Source of the DNA: Floricoccus penangensis
GTDB lineage: Bacteria; Bacillota; Bacilli; Lactobacillales; Streptococcaceae
Assembly: GCF_001832885.1 (NCBI RefSeq)
Contig: NZ_MKIQ01000004.1
Location: 1 to 45,439 of the forward strand
Length of the DNA stretch: 45,439 nucleotides
Direction: 5' to 3'
In this document: positions 5,459 through 14,758 of the stretch, one piece after another
How the letters are laid out: each line of letters starts with the position of its first letter
How positions within the stretch are numbered: position 1 is the stretch's first letter
The notes under the pieces: generated by a model
Database searches by the model: none
Seen by the model: only the letters and a program-made list of their open reading frames with translations
Told to the model about the DNA's origin: nothing
Made by a program: the position numbers and the translations under genes

Positions 5459-7834
5459 GTGACTAAATTTGCAGTGGTGGACCTCGAAGCAACTGACGCC
5501 CATCTTTCACAAAATAAAATTATACAAGTCGGGATAGTCATCCTCGACGGAGAAAAAGTAATTCAAAAATATTCTTCAAATGTAAATCCTCATGAAGAAT
5601 TAGCGCCAATTATTTCTGAATTGACAGGTTTGACGGATGAAGTTCTATCTGTTGCTCCAGATTTTTCAGAGATTGCTGAAGAAATTTCACTGATGCTTGA
5701 GGGTACAGTATTTGTAGCTCACAATGTGAAGTTCGACTATAATCTTTTAAAGAAATCACTTAATGAATGTGGAATTGATTTCGATCTACCTAGCATTGAT
5801 ACAGTTGAGTTAAGTAGGGTATTTTTCCCTGACTTTGAAAAATATTCTTTGGAGTATCTAAGTGAGAAATTAGACCTAACACATGACAATCCTCATGAGG
5901 CTTTTAGTGATGCATATGCAACCGCAAAACTTTTAATCCAGATTCAAAATAAAATTAAATCACTTCCAAGAGTTGTTGTAGGTGAAATTCTTCGTCATGC
6001 AGGAAACCTTATTTATGAAACTCAATTAGTAATTAAAGAAATCTTCGATCAAATGGATGAAAATATTAATGGCTATATCATTAGGCAAAACATTGCCACA
6101 AAAAAGGTATCATTTGAAGAAGAAAATCGAAATCTTTCAAAGACTTTTGAAGAAAATATGGAGCGTATCAATTTATCCGTTAGAGAAAAACAGGCTAAAG
6201 TCGTATCCATTTTTGAGGATAAACTTGATAATCCTAAGGTATCATTTATTCAGGCACAAACTGGTGTTGGGAAAACCTATGCTTATCTTTTAGGATTGCT
6301 TGAGCAAGATAAGAAGATTGTTATTTCAACATCCACTAAGGTCCTCCAAGAGCAGATTATGGTTAATCATGCTAAAGAATTTAGGGAGGAATTTGGTATT
6401 AATATATCTAAATTTTTAGGTTTTAAAAATTATATAAAAATAGAAGAATTTGTAAAAACTCTTCCAAATACCCAGTCAGGCATAAATCAAGAAATTTTCA
6501 AAATGAAAGTTTTGGTTTGGCTATGTCAGACAGAAACTGGGGAATTGAGTGAATTAAGTCCAATAATGACAAGTCAAGATTATTTGAATGAGATTGCTCA
6601 TGATGGTAACTATAATCAGCTTTCTATGTTTTTTGAACAAGACTTTTTGAGACTTGCTCATCAGAAACTACAGCATTCATCAGCAGTAGTAATTAATCAT
6701 GCATTAATGGTTGAGAAGATGAAAAATGAACCAGAATTTTTTGCAGAGAGAGTTTTAGTGGTAGATGAAACCCAACAACTTTTTGGGGTACTAGAAAGTG
6801 TACAGGAAGAGACCATTGATCTAGAGTTTTTAAATGATGAGTTAGCGTTAATTGATTCTTTTACATCATCTCAGCCAGAATCAAATTTGAAGAAAAGGCT
6901 AAAAGAAAGTCTTAATTACCATATTAATTACTTACCTGATAGTAAGAGTAAAGTATTGCTTGATGCTGAAGAGCTGGGGCTTAAAGACCTAGTTGATTTT
7001 CTTTCTAATACGGATGAGTCCTTCTTGTGGAAAACAGATAATATTCTTCATAAAAGTCCCAAAGACTTTCTTGATTTTGCTCATCTTAACCCCCAATATT
7101 TGAAAACTTTTCTAATTGGTGCTACTTTGAGTATGAGTGATTCAGATCGTCGAATTCCAGAATTATTAGGATTTGAAGATTATACCTTCGATGAACTTCC
7201 TAGTAGTCAAGCACACAATCAAGAGATTCTGATTGCTACTGATGGTCCTAATATTGGGAATATGTCCAATACAACATTTGCTGAATATATTAAGGATAAC
7301 TTACTTGATCTTGCAGAGTTTGATATGCCAATCCTTGTCTTATTAACAGCAAAAGATTTACTTAAGAAAACTTCTGAGCTTCTAATGCAAAATGGTGTTA
7401 ATCATCTCGCCCAAGGTATTCATGGAACACCAAGTCAGATAAAGAAACGTTTTGATGACGGTAAATCACAAATCTTGCTCGGGCTTAATAGTTTCTGGGA
7501 AGGTGTGGATTTTGATAAACAAGATGAAATTATTGTAGTGATTCCAAGATTACCTTTTTCAACACCAGATGATATCTTGATTAAAAAATATGCTGAACGA
7601 TTTGATAATCCTTTCTACGATTTCAATGTTCCGATGACGACTCTTAGATTAAGACAAGCATTGGGTAGGGTGAATAGACGTCCTGAACAGAAGTCAGCAA
7701 TAGTTATTTTAGACAAAAGAATTGCTGGTAAAAATTATGGTAAGAAGATGACTGCTAGTCTAGTCGAGGCTGCACCGATTATTTTTGATGAAATTAATGG
7801 AATTAAACGCCAAATCGTGAATTTTTTGGTATAA
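5459..7834 (+). CDS. dinG: DinG-type ATP-dependent helicase with N-terminal DnaQ-like exonuclease
   Basis: A bifunctional DNA repair enzyme of 791 residues. The N-terminal DEDD exonuclease has DLE (Asp8/Glu10), KFD (Asp93) and HEAFSD (146-151). The XPD-like helicase has Walker A AQTGVGKT (266-273), a DETQ box (436-439) in place of DEAH, and motif VI LRQALGRVNRR near 730-740. No iron-sulfur cysteine cluster is evident, as expected for Firmicute DinG. The GTG at 5459 is preferred over an upstream TTG because GGAG (5448-5451) sits 7 bases before it and the exonuclease core starts right there. It heads the conserved dinG-tseB-aspB-asnS order. Confidence 0.92.
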   Translation: MTKFAVVDLEATDAHLSQNKIIQVGIVILDGEKVIQKYSSNVNPHEELAPIISELTGLTDEVLSVAPDFSEIAEEISLMLEGTVFVAHNVKFDYNLLKKSLNECGIDFDLPSIDTVELSRVFFPDFEKYSLEYLSEKLDLTHDNPHEAFSDAYATAKLLIQIQNKIKSLPRVVVGEILRHAGNLIYETQLVIKEIFDQMDENINGYIIRQNIATKKVSFEEENRNLSKTFEENMERINLSVREKQAKVVSIFEDKLDNPKVSFIQAQTGVGKTYAYLLGLLEQDKKIVISTSTKVLQEQIMVNHAKEFREEFGINISKFLGFKNYIKIEEFVKTLPNTQSGINQEIFKMKVLVWLCQTETGELSELSPIMTSQDYLNEIAHDGNYNQLSMFFEQDFLRLAHQKLQHSSAVVINHALMVEKMKNEPEFFAERVLVVDETQQLFGVLESVQEETIDLEFLNDELALIDSFTSSQPESNLKKRLKESLNYHINYLPDSKSKVLLDAEELGLKDLVDFLSNTDESFLWKTDNILHKSPKDFLDFAHLNPQYLKTFLIGATLSMSDSDRRIPELLGFEDYTFDELPSSQAHNQEILIATDGPNIGNMSNTTFAEYIKDNLLDLAEFDMPILVLLTAKDLLKKTSELLMQNGVNHLAQGIHGTPSQIKKRFDDGKSQILLGLNSFWEGVDFDKQDEIIVVIPRLPFSTPDDILIKKYAERFDNPFYDFNVPMTTLRLRQALGRVNRRPEQKSAIVILDKRIAGKNYGKKMTASLVEAAPIIFDEINGIKRQIVNFLV

Positions 7835-7880
7835 TTTTAAGTAATACTGAACTTTTGAGGTATATTTTTGGGGGGAAATT

Positions 7881-8348
7881 ATGAAAAATAAAAAAATGTC
7901 ATTAAGTACCCAACTGATTATTGGGTTCTTATCTATCGTAGTTGCTATTATGCTTGTTGTAATTATAACGACAAATGTTGCAAAGAAGCCTTACTCTATT
8001 TCGAGAAGTCGTTCTATTGAAATTGCTAAAAATAAGGCGAATTTGGAAAGCGCCTCAGTCTTTGACATCGTTAATACTGATCAGACAGTTTACTCTGTTC
8101 GTGGTAAGTCAAAGGATAAAAAGGATATAGCTGTTCTTATTTCTCAACCCAGTGATTCTGGGAAAAAAGAACCAGAAGTACGTGTGGTTGATTTAACAGA
8201 GGGAGTTGCCCCAGATAGTTTACCAGCTGCTAAGTCAGCAAATTATATTAGACTGGGTTTATATAAAAATGGAGAAGTTTGGGAAGTTAGAGATTCCTCT
8301 GACAATTACAAACTGTATGATTTTAAAACAGGAGAAGAGCTATTATGA
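7881..8348 (+). CDS. TseB/YpmB-like membrane protein (DUF5590)
   Basis: A 155-residue single-pass protein: a short basic N-terminus, a transmembrane helix at about 11-33, then an extracytoplasmic domain with a cystatin/PepSY-like look. Its place between dinG and aspB is exactly that of Bacillus ypmB (tseB), whose product tunes the elongation-specific penicillin-binding protein. The identity rests mostly on position and architecture. GGGGGGAAAT precedes ATG7881. Its last codon overlaps the start of aspB by four bases (ATGA), so translation is coupled. Confidence 0.75.
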   Translation: MKNKKMSLSTQLIIGFLSIVVAIMLVVIITTNVAKKPYSISRSRSIEIAKNKANLESASVFDIVNTDQTVYSVRGKSKDKKDIAVLISQPSDSGKKEPEVRVVDLTEGVAPDSLPAAKSANYIRLGLYKNGEVWEVRDSSDNYKLYDFKTGEELL

Positions 8349-9532
8349 TTTTATCGGATTTTGTCAATGGAATTGAAGAGAGTGTAACGCTTGCTGCTGC
8401 TGCCAAAGCAAAAGAATTAAAGGCTGCAGGTCATGATGTATTGATTTTAACAGTGGGAGAACCTGATTTTCCAACGCCAACAAATATTAATACTGCTGCT
8501 AAAAAAGCGATTGATACCGGTAAAACAAGTTTTTATACACCTGCCTCTGGTTTGCCAGAATTAAAAAAAGCTGTTAATAAATATTTTGAAGATTTCTATG
8601 GATATTCGGTTTCTCCTAAAGAAGTAATAGTTACTTCAGGAGCAAAATTTGCAATCTATGCTTTTTTCATGAGTGTATTAAATAAGGGTGATGAAGTTAT
8701 TATTCCAACTCCATACTGGGTAAGTTATTCAGATCAAGTTAAAATGGCATCTGGAGTTCCAGTATTTGTTGAAGGTCGCCAAGAAAATGATTTTAAGGTG
8801 ACTCTTGAGCAGGTAGAAGCTGCTAGAACTGATAAAACAAAAGTTCTTTTAATCAATTCACCATCAAATCCTTCTGGTATGATATATACTGAAGAGGAGT
8901 TACGTGAACTTGGTAACTGGGCTGTTGAACATAATATTTTGATTTTATCAGATGATATTTACCATCGACTTGTTTATAACGGAAGTAAAACTACAATGAT
9001 TTCAACAATTTCTGATGAAATTCGTAAACAAACAATTGTTATAAATGGTTTAAGTAAGTCATATTCAATGACAGGTTGGCGTATTGGTTTTGCTACTGGT
9101 AATCCAGAAATCATTGCAGCAATGGCTAAAATTGCTAGTCAAACAACAAGTAATCCAACAGCTGTTGCTCAATATGCAGCTATTGAGGCGATCAATGGAG
9201 ATCAATCTGTAGTTGATGCAATGAGAGGTCGTTTTGAAGAACGTTTAAATACAATTTATCCAATTCTAAATGAAATTCCAGGTATTGAGGTAGTTAAACC
9301 ACAAGGTGCTTTCTATTTATTCCCTAATGTTAAAGGGGCGATGGAAATGACAGGATATGATAATGTTACTGACTTTACAGATGCTCTCTTGGAAAAAGAA
9401 GGGGTTGCTCTCGTAACTGGTGATGGATTCGGTGCTCCTGAAAATGTGCGTTTAAGTTATGCAACTGATATGTATACGATTTTGGAAGCTCTTGATAGAA
9501 TTAAGAGATTTATTGAAAATAATACGAAATAA
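8345..9532 (+). CDS. aspB: Pyridoxal phosphate-dependent aspartate aminotransferase
   Basis: This class I aminotransferase interconverts aspartate and oxaloacetate with 2-oxoglutarate and glutamate. In 395 residues, Lys238 in NGLSKSYSMTGWRIGF binds PLP, Asp203 (LSDDIYHRL) faces the pyridine nitrogen, the NSPSNPSG loop is at 171-178, and RLSYATD near the C-terminus carries the substrate-carboxylate Arg. AGGAGAAG ahead of ATG8345 lies inside tseB. Directly followed by asnS, it links aspartate supply to asparagine metabolism. It is the Bacillus AspB subgroup rather than the E. coli AspC type. Confidence 0.9.
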   Translation: MILSDFVNGIEESVTLAAAAKAKELKAAGHDVLILTVGEPDFPTPTNINTAAKKAIDTGKTSFYTPASGLPELKKAVNKYFEDFYGYSVSPKEVIVTSGAKFAIYAFFMSVLNKGDEVIIPTPYWVSYSDQVKMASGVPVFVEGRQENDFKVTLEQVEAARTDKTKVLLINSPSNPSGMIYTEEELRELGNWAVEHNILILSDDIYHRLVYNGSKTTMISTISDEIRKQTIVINGLSKSYSMTGWRIGFATGNPEIIAAMAKIASQTTSNPTAVAQYAAIEAINGDQSVVDAMRGRFEERLNTIYPILNEIPGIEVVKPQGAFYLFPNVKGAMEMTGYDNVTDFTDALLEKEGVALVTGDGFGAPENVRLSYATDMYTILEALDRIKRFIENNTK

Positions 9533-9545
9533 TGAAAGGTAGAAA

Positions 9546-10889
9546 ATGAAAGAATTAATTTCTATAATTGATGTGCCTAAGCACGTTGGTGAAACTGTAA
9601 AAATTGGAGCTTGGGTAGCTAACAAGTCTGGGAAGGGGAAAATTGCCTTCTTACAACTTCGTGATGGTACAGCATTTTTCCAAGCTGTAGCTTTTAAACC
9701 AAACTTTATTGAAAAATTTGGAGAAGAAGAAGGACTTGAGAAATTTGATATTATCAAACATTTAACTCAAGAAACTTCTGTAATTGTGACTGGTACTGTC
9801 AAAGAAGATGAACGTTCAAAATTTGGTTATGAGCTTGATCTAACTGATATTGAGGTTGTGGGTGAGTCTAATGAATATCCTATTACTCCAAAAGAACACG
9901 GGACAGACTTCTTAATGGATAACCGTCATTTATGGTTACGTTCTTCTAAACAACAAGCTATCATGCAAGTTCGTAATGCCCTTACTTACGCAACTTATGA
10001 ATTCTTCCAACAAAATGGTTTCATTAAGTTTGATTCTCCTATCCTTTCAGGAAATGCTGCAGAAAATACAACTGATTTGTTTGAAACAGACTATTTTGGA
10101 AACCCTGCTTATCTTTCACAATCTGGACAACTTTATCTAGAAGCTGGAGCTATGGCTTTCGGTCGAGTATTTGACTTTGGACCAGTATTCCGTGCTGAAA
10201 AATCTAAGACTCGTCGTCACTTAACTGAATTTTGGATGATGGATGCTGAGTATACTTTCTTCACACATGATGAGTCTCTTGATTTACAAGAAGCATATAT
10301 CAAACATTTAATTAAGTATGTATTAGACAATGCATCATATGCTTTAGAAACTTTAGAACGTGATACAAGCTTACTTGAAAAATATGTAAATGAACCATTT
10401 AAGCGTGTTTCTTATGATGATGCAATTGACCTATTGCAAGAGCATGAATCTGATGATGATACAGATTATGAACATCTTGAACATGGTGATGATTTTGGTT
10501 CACCACACGAAACTTGGATTTCTAACTATTATGGAGTTCCAACATTCATTATGAACTATCCATCAAGCTTCAAAGCGTTCTACATGAAGCCTGTTCCAGG
10601 AAATCCTGAGCGCGTGCTATGTGCAGATTTATTGGCACCTGAAGGATATGGTGAAATCGTTGGTGGATCTGAACGTGAAACTGACTATGATGTATTGACT
10701 CAAAAAATCATTGATTTTGGTTTAGATCCAAAAGATTATGACTGGTACTTAGACCTTCGTAAATATGGTTCAGTACCACATGCAGGATTTGGACTTGGAC
10801 TAGAACGTATGGTTACATTCGTTGCAGGAACAGCTCATATCCGTGAAGCAATACCGTTCCCACGTATGTTACATAGAATAAAACCATAA
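9546..10889 (+). CDS. asnS: Asparaginyl-tRNA synthetase
   Basis: Class IIb synthetase that charges tRNA-Asn, the very tRNA at the start of this window. The N-terminal OB anticodon-binding domain spans about 17-105. Motif 2 is [19 protein letters not shown] (211-229), and motif 3, [10 protein letters not shown], lies near the C-terminus. Length 447 is standard. GAAAGG precedes ATG9546 and only 13 bases separate it from aspB, so it is in the dinG operon. No T-box leader is present. A strong terminator follows. Confidence 0.97.
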   Translation: MKELISIIDVPKHVGETVKIGAWVANKSGKGKIAFLQLRDGTAFFQAVAFKPNFIEKFGEEEGLEKFDIIKHLTQETSVIVTGTVKEDERSKFGYELDLTDIEVVGESNEYPITPKEHGTDFLMDNRHLWLRSSKQQAIMQVRNALTYATYEFFQQNGFIKFDSPILSGNAAENTTDLFETDYFGNPAYLSQSGQLYLEAGAMAFGRVFDFGPVFRAEKSKTRRHLTEFWMMDAEYTFFTHDESLDLQEAYIKHLIKYVLDNASYALETLERDTSLLEKYVNEPFKRVSYDDAIDLLQEHESDDDTDYEHLEHGDDFGSPHETWISNYYGVPTFIMNYPSSFKAFYMKPVPGNPERVLCADLLAPEGYGEIVGGSERETDYDVLTQKIIDFGLDPKDYDWYLDLRKYGSVPHAGFGLGLERMVTFVAGTAHIREAIPFPRMLHRIKP

Positions 10890-10932
10890 TTTTACTCTTT
10901 AAGAGAGTGAATTTTGATTAATAAAACTTGTG

Positions 10933-10964
10933 AGAAGAGAAAGATATATCTTTTTCTTCTTTTT
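10933..10964 (+). terminator. Terminator of the dinG-tseB-aspB-asnS operon
   Basis: GAAGAGAAAGAT (10934-10945) pairs with ATCTTTTTCTTC (10948-10959) through 12 positions with one wobble, followed by a T run to 10964. A weaker hairpin ACTCT/AGAGT lies at 10894-10908. Confidence 0.8.
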
Positions 10965-11078
10965 GTTACAATTATTCTTTTATTAATATACAGATTATTC
11001 TAATTAGTTTGAAAACTAACTTGTAAAATATATTATATTCTTTTAAAATGGTGATAAATATGAAGGAGGAAAATATAT

Positions 11079-11456
11079 ATGAAGATAATAGCTACTGAAA
11101 ATGCCCCACAAGCCATCGGCCCATATGTACAAGGAAAAGTTGTAGGTAATTTACTTTTTGCATCTGGTCAGATTCCTTTAGATCCTAAAACAGGAGAAAT
11201 GGCTGGCACTACTATTGAGGAGCAAACAGAGCAAGTATTGAAAAATATTGGTGCTATTTTAGCAGAGGCTGGAACTGATTTTGATCATGTTGTAAAGGCT
11301 ACATGTTTTTTAGATAATATTGAAGATTTTGTGGCTTTTAATAATGTATATGCCACTGCTTTCAAGAGTGATTTTCCAGCACGTAGCGCTGTTGAAGTTG
11401 CACGTTTGCCTAAAGATGCTCTTGTTGAAGTTGAAGTTATTGCTTATCTTGATTAA
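11079..11456 (+). CDS. ridA: RidA family reactive enamine/imine deaminase
   Basis: A small cytosolic trimeric enzyme that hydrolyses reactive 2-aminoacrylate-type enamines released by PLP enzymes. In 125 residues, Arg102 (PARSAVEV) and Glu118 are the substrate-carboxylate and general-acid positions known from RidA, and the IGPYVQG and FASGQIP motifs are intact. AAGGAGG precedes ATG11079. A TTGAAA (11009-11014) with an AT-rich -10 region near 11031-11039 may be its promoter. The gene stands alone after a terminator. Confidence 0.92.
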   Translation: MKIIATENAPQAIGPYVQGKVVGNLLFASGQIPLDPKTGEMAGTTIEEQTEQVLKNIGAILAEAGTDFDHVVKATCFLDNIEDFVAFNNVYATAFKSDFPARSAVEVARLPKDALVEVEVIAYLD

Positions 11457-11487
11457 AGATGAGCGATTTTTTGTTAATAGTTTTACT

Positions 11488-11516
11488 TTGAAAAGAAAGC
11501 GAATTCAAGGTATAAT
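11488..11516 (+). promoter_or_regulatory. hpf promoter
   Basis: TTGAAA (11488-11493) and a perfect TATAAT (11511-11516) with a 17-base spacer, 30 bases before the hpf start codon. It is one of the few consensus -35/-10 promoters in this window. Confidence 0.85.
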
Positions 11517-11546
11517 ATAGGTATTAAAAGAAAAGAGGTATATACT

Positions 11547-12098
11547 ATGATTAGATTTAACATTCGTGGCGAAAACATCGAGGTTACTCCTGCAATTCGT
11601 GACTACGTGCAAAATAAAGTTTCTAAGATTGAAAGATACTTCAATGATGATCGTGATATTAATGCTCACGTTAACCTAAAGGTATATCAAAATAAGAATG
11701 CTAAGGTTGAGGTTACAATTCCTATGAAACAGTTAACTTTAAGAGCAGAGGATACTTCACAAGATATGTACGGTTCTATTGACCTTGTAGTTGATAAACT
11801 AGAACGTCAAATTAGAAAATATAAAACTAAAACTAACCGCAGAAAAAATGTTAAAGGTGTTAAAGATTACCCAGTTGAAGAGCTTGTTGATTTTGAAGTA
11901 ACAGAAGAAGTCGATGAAGGTGCTAAGATTGTTCGTACTAAAGAAATTGATTTAAAACCTATGGATGCTGAGGAAGCAGTACTTCAAATGGAAATGTCAG
12001 GGCACGATTTCTTTATCTTTACAGATGCTGATACTGACTCTACAAGTATTGTATATCTTCGCGAAGATGGCAACTACGGCTTGATTGAAACTAAGTAA
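11547..12098 (+). CDS. hpf: Long-form ribosome hibernation promoting factor
   Basis: It binds the 30S decoding centre and pairs 70S ribosomes into inactive 100S dimers in stationary phase. The 183-residue product has the N-terminal S30AE/YfiA domain (1 to about 100), a charged linker (about 100-120) and the C-terminal dimerisation domain (about 125-183, with KPMDAEEAVLQMEMSGHDFFIF). That is the long form normal in Firmicutes. AGAGG precedes ATG11547. It has its own strong promoter; no terminator is seen before eno. Confidence 0.95.
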   Translation: MIRFNIRGENIEVTPAIRDYVQNKVSKIERYFNDDRDINAHVNLKVYQNKNAKVEVTIPMKQLTLRAEDTSQDMYGSIDLVVDKLERQIRKYKTKTNRRKNVKGVKDYPVEELVDFEVTEEVDEGAKIVRTKEIDLKPMDAEEAVLQMEMSGHDFFIFTDADTDSTSIVYLREDGNYGLIETK

Positions 12099-12101
12099 TC
12101 T

Positions 12102-12115
12102 TGGATACGTTTTCA
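12102..12115 (+). promoter_or_regulatory. cre-like CcpA site upstream of eno
   Basis: TGGATACGTTTTCA keeps the TG...CG...CA core of the cre consensus with two mismatches in degenerate positions. Its centre lies about 65 bases before the predicted eno start point, upstream of the -35, a position from which CcpA usually activates. Confidence 0.5.
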
Positions 12116-12138
12116 TGCTATAAAATGGATATTCTTTC

Positions 12139-13524
<1,386 letters not shown>

Positions 13525-13539
13525 TAAATAATATTGTTT

Positions 13540-13567
13540 AAGACCTGCTGATGCAGGTCTTTTTTTT
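13540..13567 (+). terminator. Terminator of eno
   Basis: Perfect 9-bp stem AAGACCTGC (13540-13548) / GCAGGTCTT (13553-13561), loop TGAT, and a T run to 13567. Confidence 0.93.
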
Positions 13568-13603
13568 GCTACAATTAACTCATAAATATATAAGGAGTAA
13601 TTC

Positions 13604-14182
13604 ATGTCAACAACAGTATATATCGTTCGTCACGCGCAATCGGTGAAAGATCAAGGTAGTGAATCAACACGTCCTCTAAGTAATGAAGGAGTCATTGCTT
13701 CTAAGAAATTAGTCCATTATTTTCTTGATAAGAATATTAAACAGGTAATATCCAGTCCTTATACAAGAGCAGAACAAACTGTCGAACCTTTGGCAAAAAA
13801 ATTGAATTTAAATATTGAAATTATTGATGATTTACGAGAGTGTAAGTTTGTGGCAGATAATCAAATCTTATCTGATTCTGAAGTATATCCTTTGGTTGAA
13901 AAAATGTTTGCTGATGAGAATTTTTCGCAAGATGGTGCTGAGTCCTTCAGCCAATGTCAATCAAGAGCATTCAAGATTTTATACACTTTGCTAGATGATT
14001 ATCAGAATCAAAATATTGTATTATGTTCGCATGGTTTTCTGATTATGAGCCTTTGTAATTATTTTGATAAGTCATATGGCTTTGAAAGTCTTAAAAAATC
14101 GAGTAAACCAGACCTATATGAGCTTATTTTTGATGATGAGAAACTAAAGGAAATTTCAAGAATAAATAATTTGAATATGTAA
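13604..14182 (+). CDS. Histidine phosphatase family protein (phosphoglycerate mutase-like)
   Basis: A 192-residue branch 1 histidine phosphatase. The phospho-acceptor motif is VRHAQS (His10, Arg9), with Arg56 in SPYTRAEQT, Glu79 in the proton-donor position (DLREC), and the second catalytic His143 (CSHGFLI). The family includes cofactor-dependent phosphoglycerate mutases and many broad phosphatases; the sequence does not settle the substrate. The HAQ in place of the usual HGE argues for a phosphatase rather than a mutase. AAGGAG precedes ATG13604 just past the eno terminator. Confidence 0.83.
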   Translation: MSTTVYIVRHAQSVKDQGSESTRPLSNEGVIASKKLVHYFLDKNIKQVISSPYTRAEQTVEPLAKKLNLNIEIIDDLRECKFVADNQILSDSEVYPLVEKMFADENFSQDGAESFSQCQSRAFKILYTLLDDYQNQNIVLCSHGFLIMSLCNYFDKSYGFESLKKSSKPDLYELIFDDEKLKEISRINNLNM

Positions 14183-14192
14183 AATTTCAAAA

Positions 14193-14247
14193 AATGTAAA
14201 ATAACATTTACATTACTTGTCAAATATGCTTTACTTATTGGTATAGT
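14193..14247 (+). promoter_or_regulatory. feo promoter with upstream inverted repeat
   Basis: AATGTAAA (14193-14200) and TTTACATT (14207-14214) form an 8-bp inverted repeat with a 6-base gap, right before a TTGTCA (14217-14222). An extended -10, TG-G-TATAGT (14239-14247), ends seven bases before ATG14255. The dyad is a candidate metalloregulator or redox-regulator operator; I cannot assign the protein. Confidence 0.65.
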
Positions 14248-14254
14248 AAAAGAT

Positions 14255-14758
14255 ATGTGGGGATATATGAAAACTTTAGATAATTGTATTGTGGGTCAAA
14301 CCTACTATGTTGATCATTTGAAACCAAGTATAGAGCAGAAGCAGCTGCAAAATCTTGGTGTTATAAAGGGAAGGCAGATTATGGTATCAAGCTTTGATGG
14401 TGAAAATGCTATTGTCCTTCTTCAACATCACCGTTTGGCCCTTGATAAAAAGCTGTTAAGTCAGATTTTTGTAGTTGACGATTTGAATCAGGATTATGAA
14501 GTTGCAAATTTAGATGAATTGATTCCTGGTATGATTGGTATAGTAGAAGGCGTAGAGTCAATGGGGGCTATTCGTCGTCGTCTTATGGATATGGGAATAA
14601 CCCGTGGTGTGAAGATATATGTAAGAAAAGTTGCTCCTCTTGGAGATCCAATCGAAATTCACTTACGAGGATATGCTCTTAGTTTAAGAAAAGCTGAGGC
14701 CTCGCAAGTTAAGGTTCGAGTACTTGAAGAAGACGGCCAAGAAAAGGGGGATGAATAA
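14255..14758 (+). CDS. feoA: FeoA, tandem-domain ferrous iron transport accessory protein
   Basis: A cytosolic SH3-like partner of the FeoB ferrous iron channel. At 167 residues it is about twice the length of E. coli FeoA. It holds a degenerate first FeoA domain (about 8-80) and a canonical second one (about 82-158, with GMIGIVEGVESMGAIRRRLMDMGITRG and the typical IHLRGYALSLRKAEA). Start choice: the -10 hexamer ends seven bases before ATG14255 with no ribosome site, so a leaderless start is favoured. ATG14267, behind GGGGA, is the alternative. The stop codon overlaps the feoB ATG by one base. Confidence 0.88.
   Translation: MWGYMKTLDNCIVGQTYYVDHLKPSIEQKQLQNLGVIKGRQIMVSSFDGENAIVLLQHHRLALDKKLLSQIFVVDDLNQDYEVANLDELIPGMIGIVEGVESMGAIRRRLMDMGITRGVKIYVRKVAPLGDPIEIHLRGYALSLRKAEASQVKVRVLEEDGQEKGDE

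Noticed and set aside
5340-10960. A T-box leader for asnS or aspB
   Set aside because: asnS follows aspB by 13 bases and no T-box sequence (such as TGGNACCGCG) occurs at the operon start.
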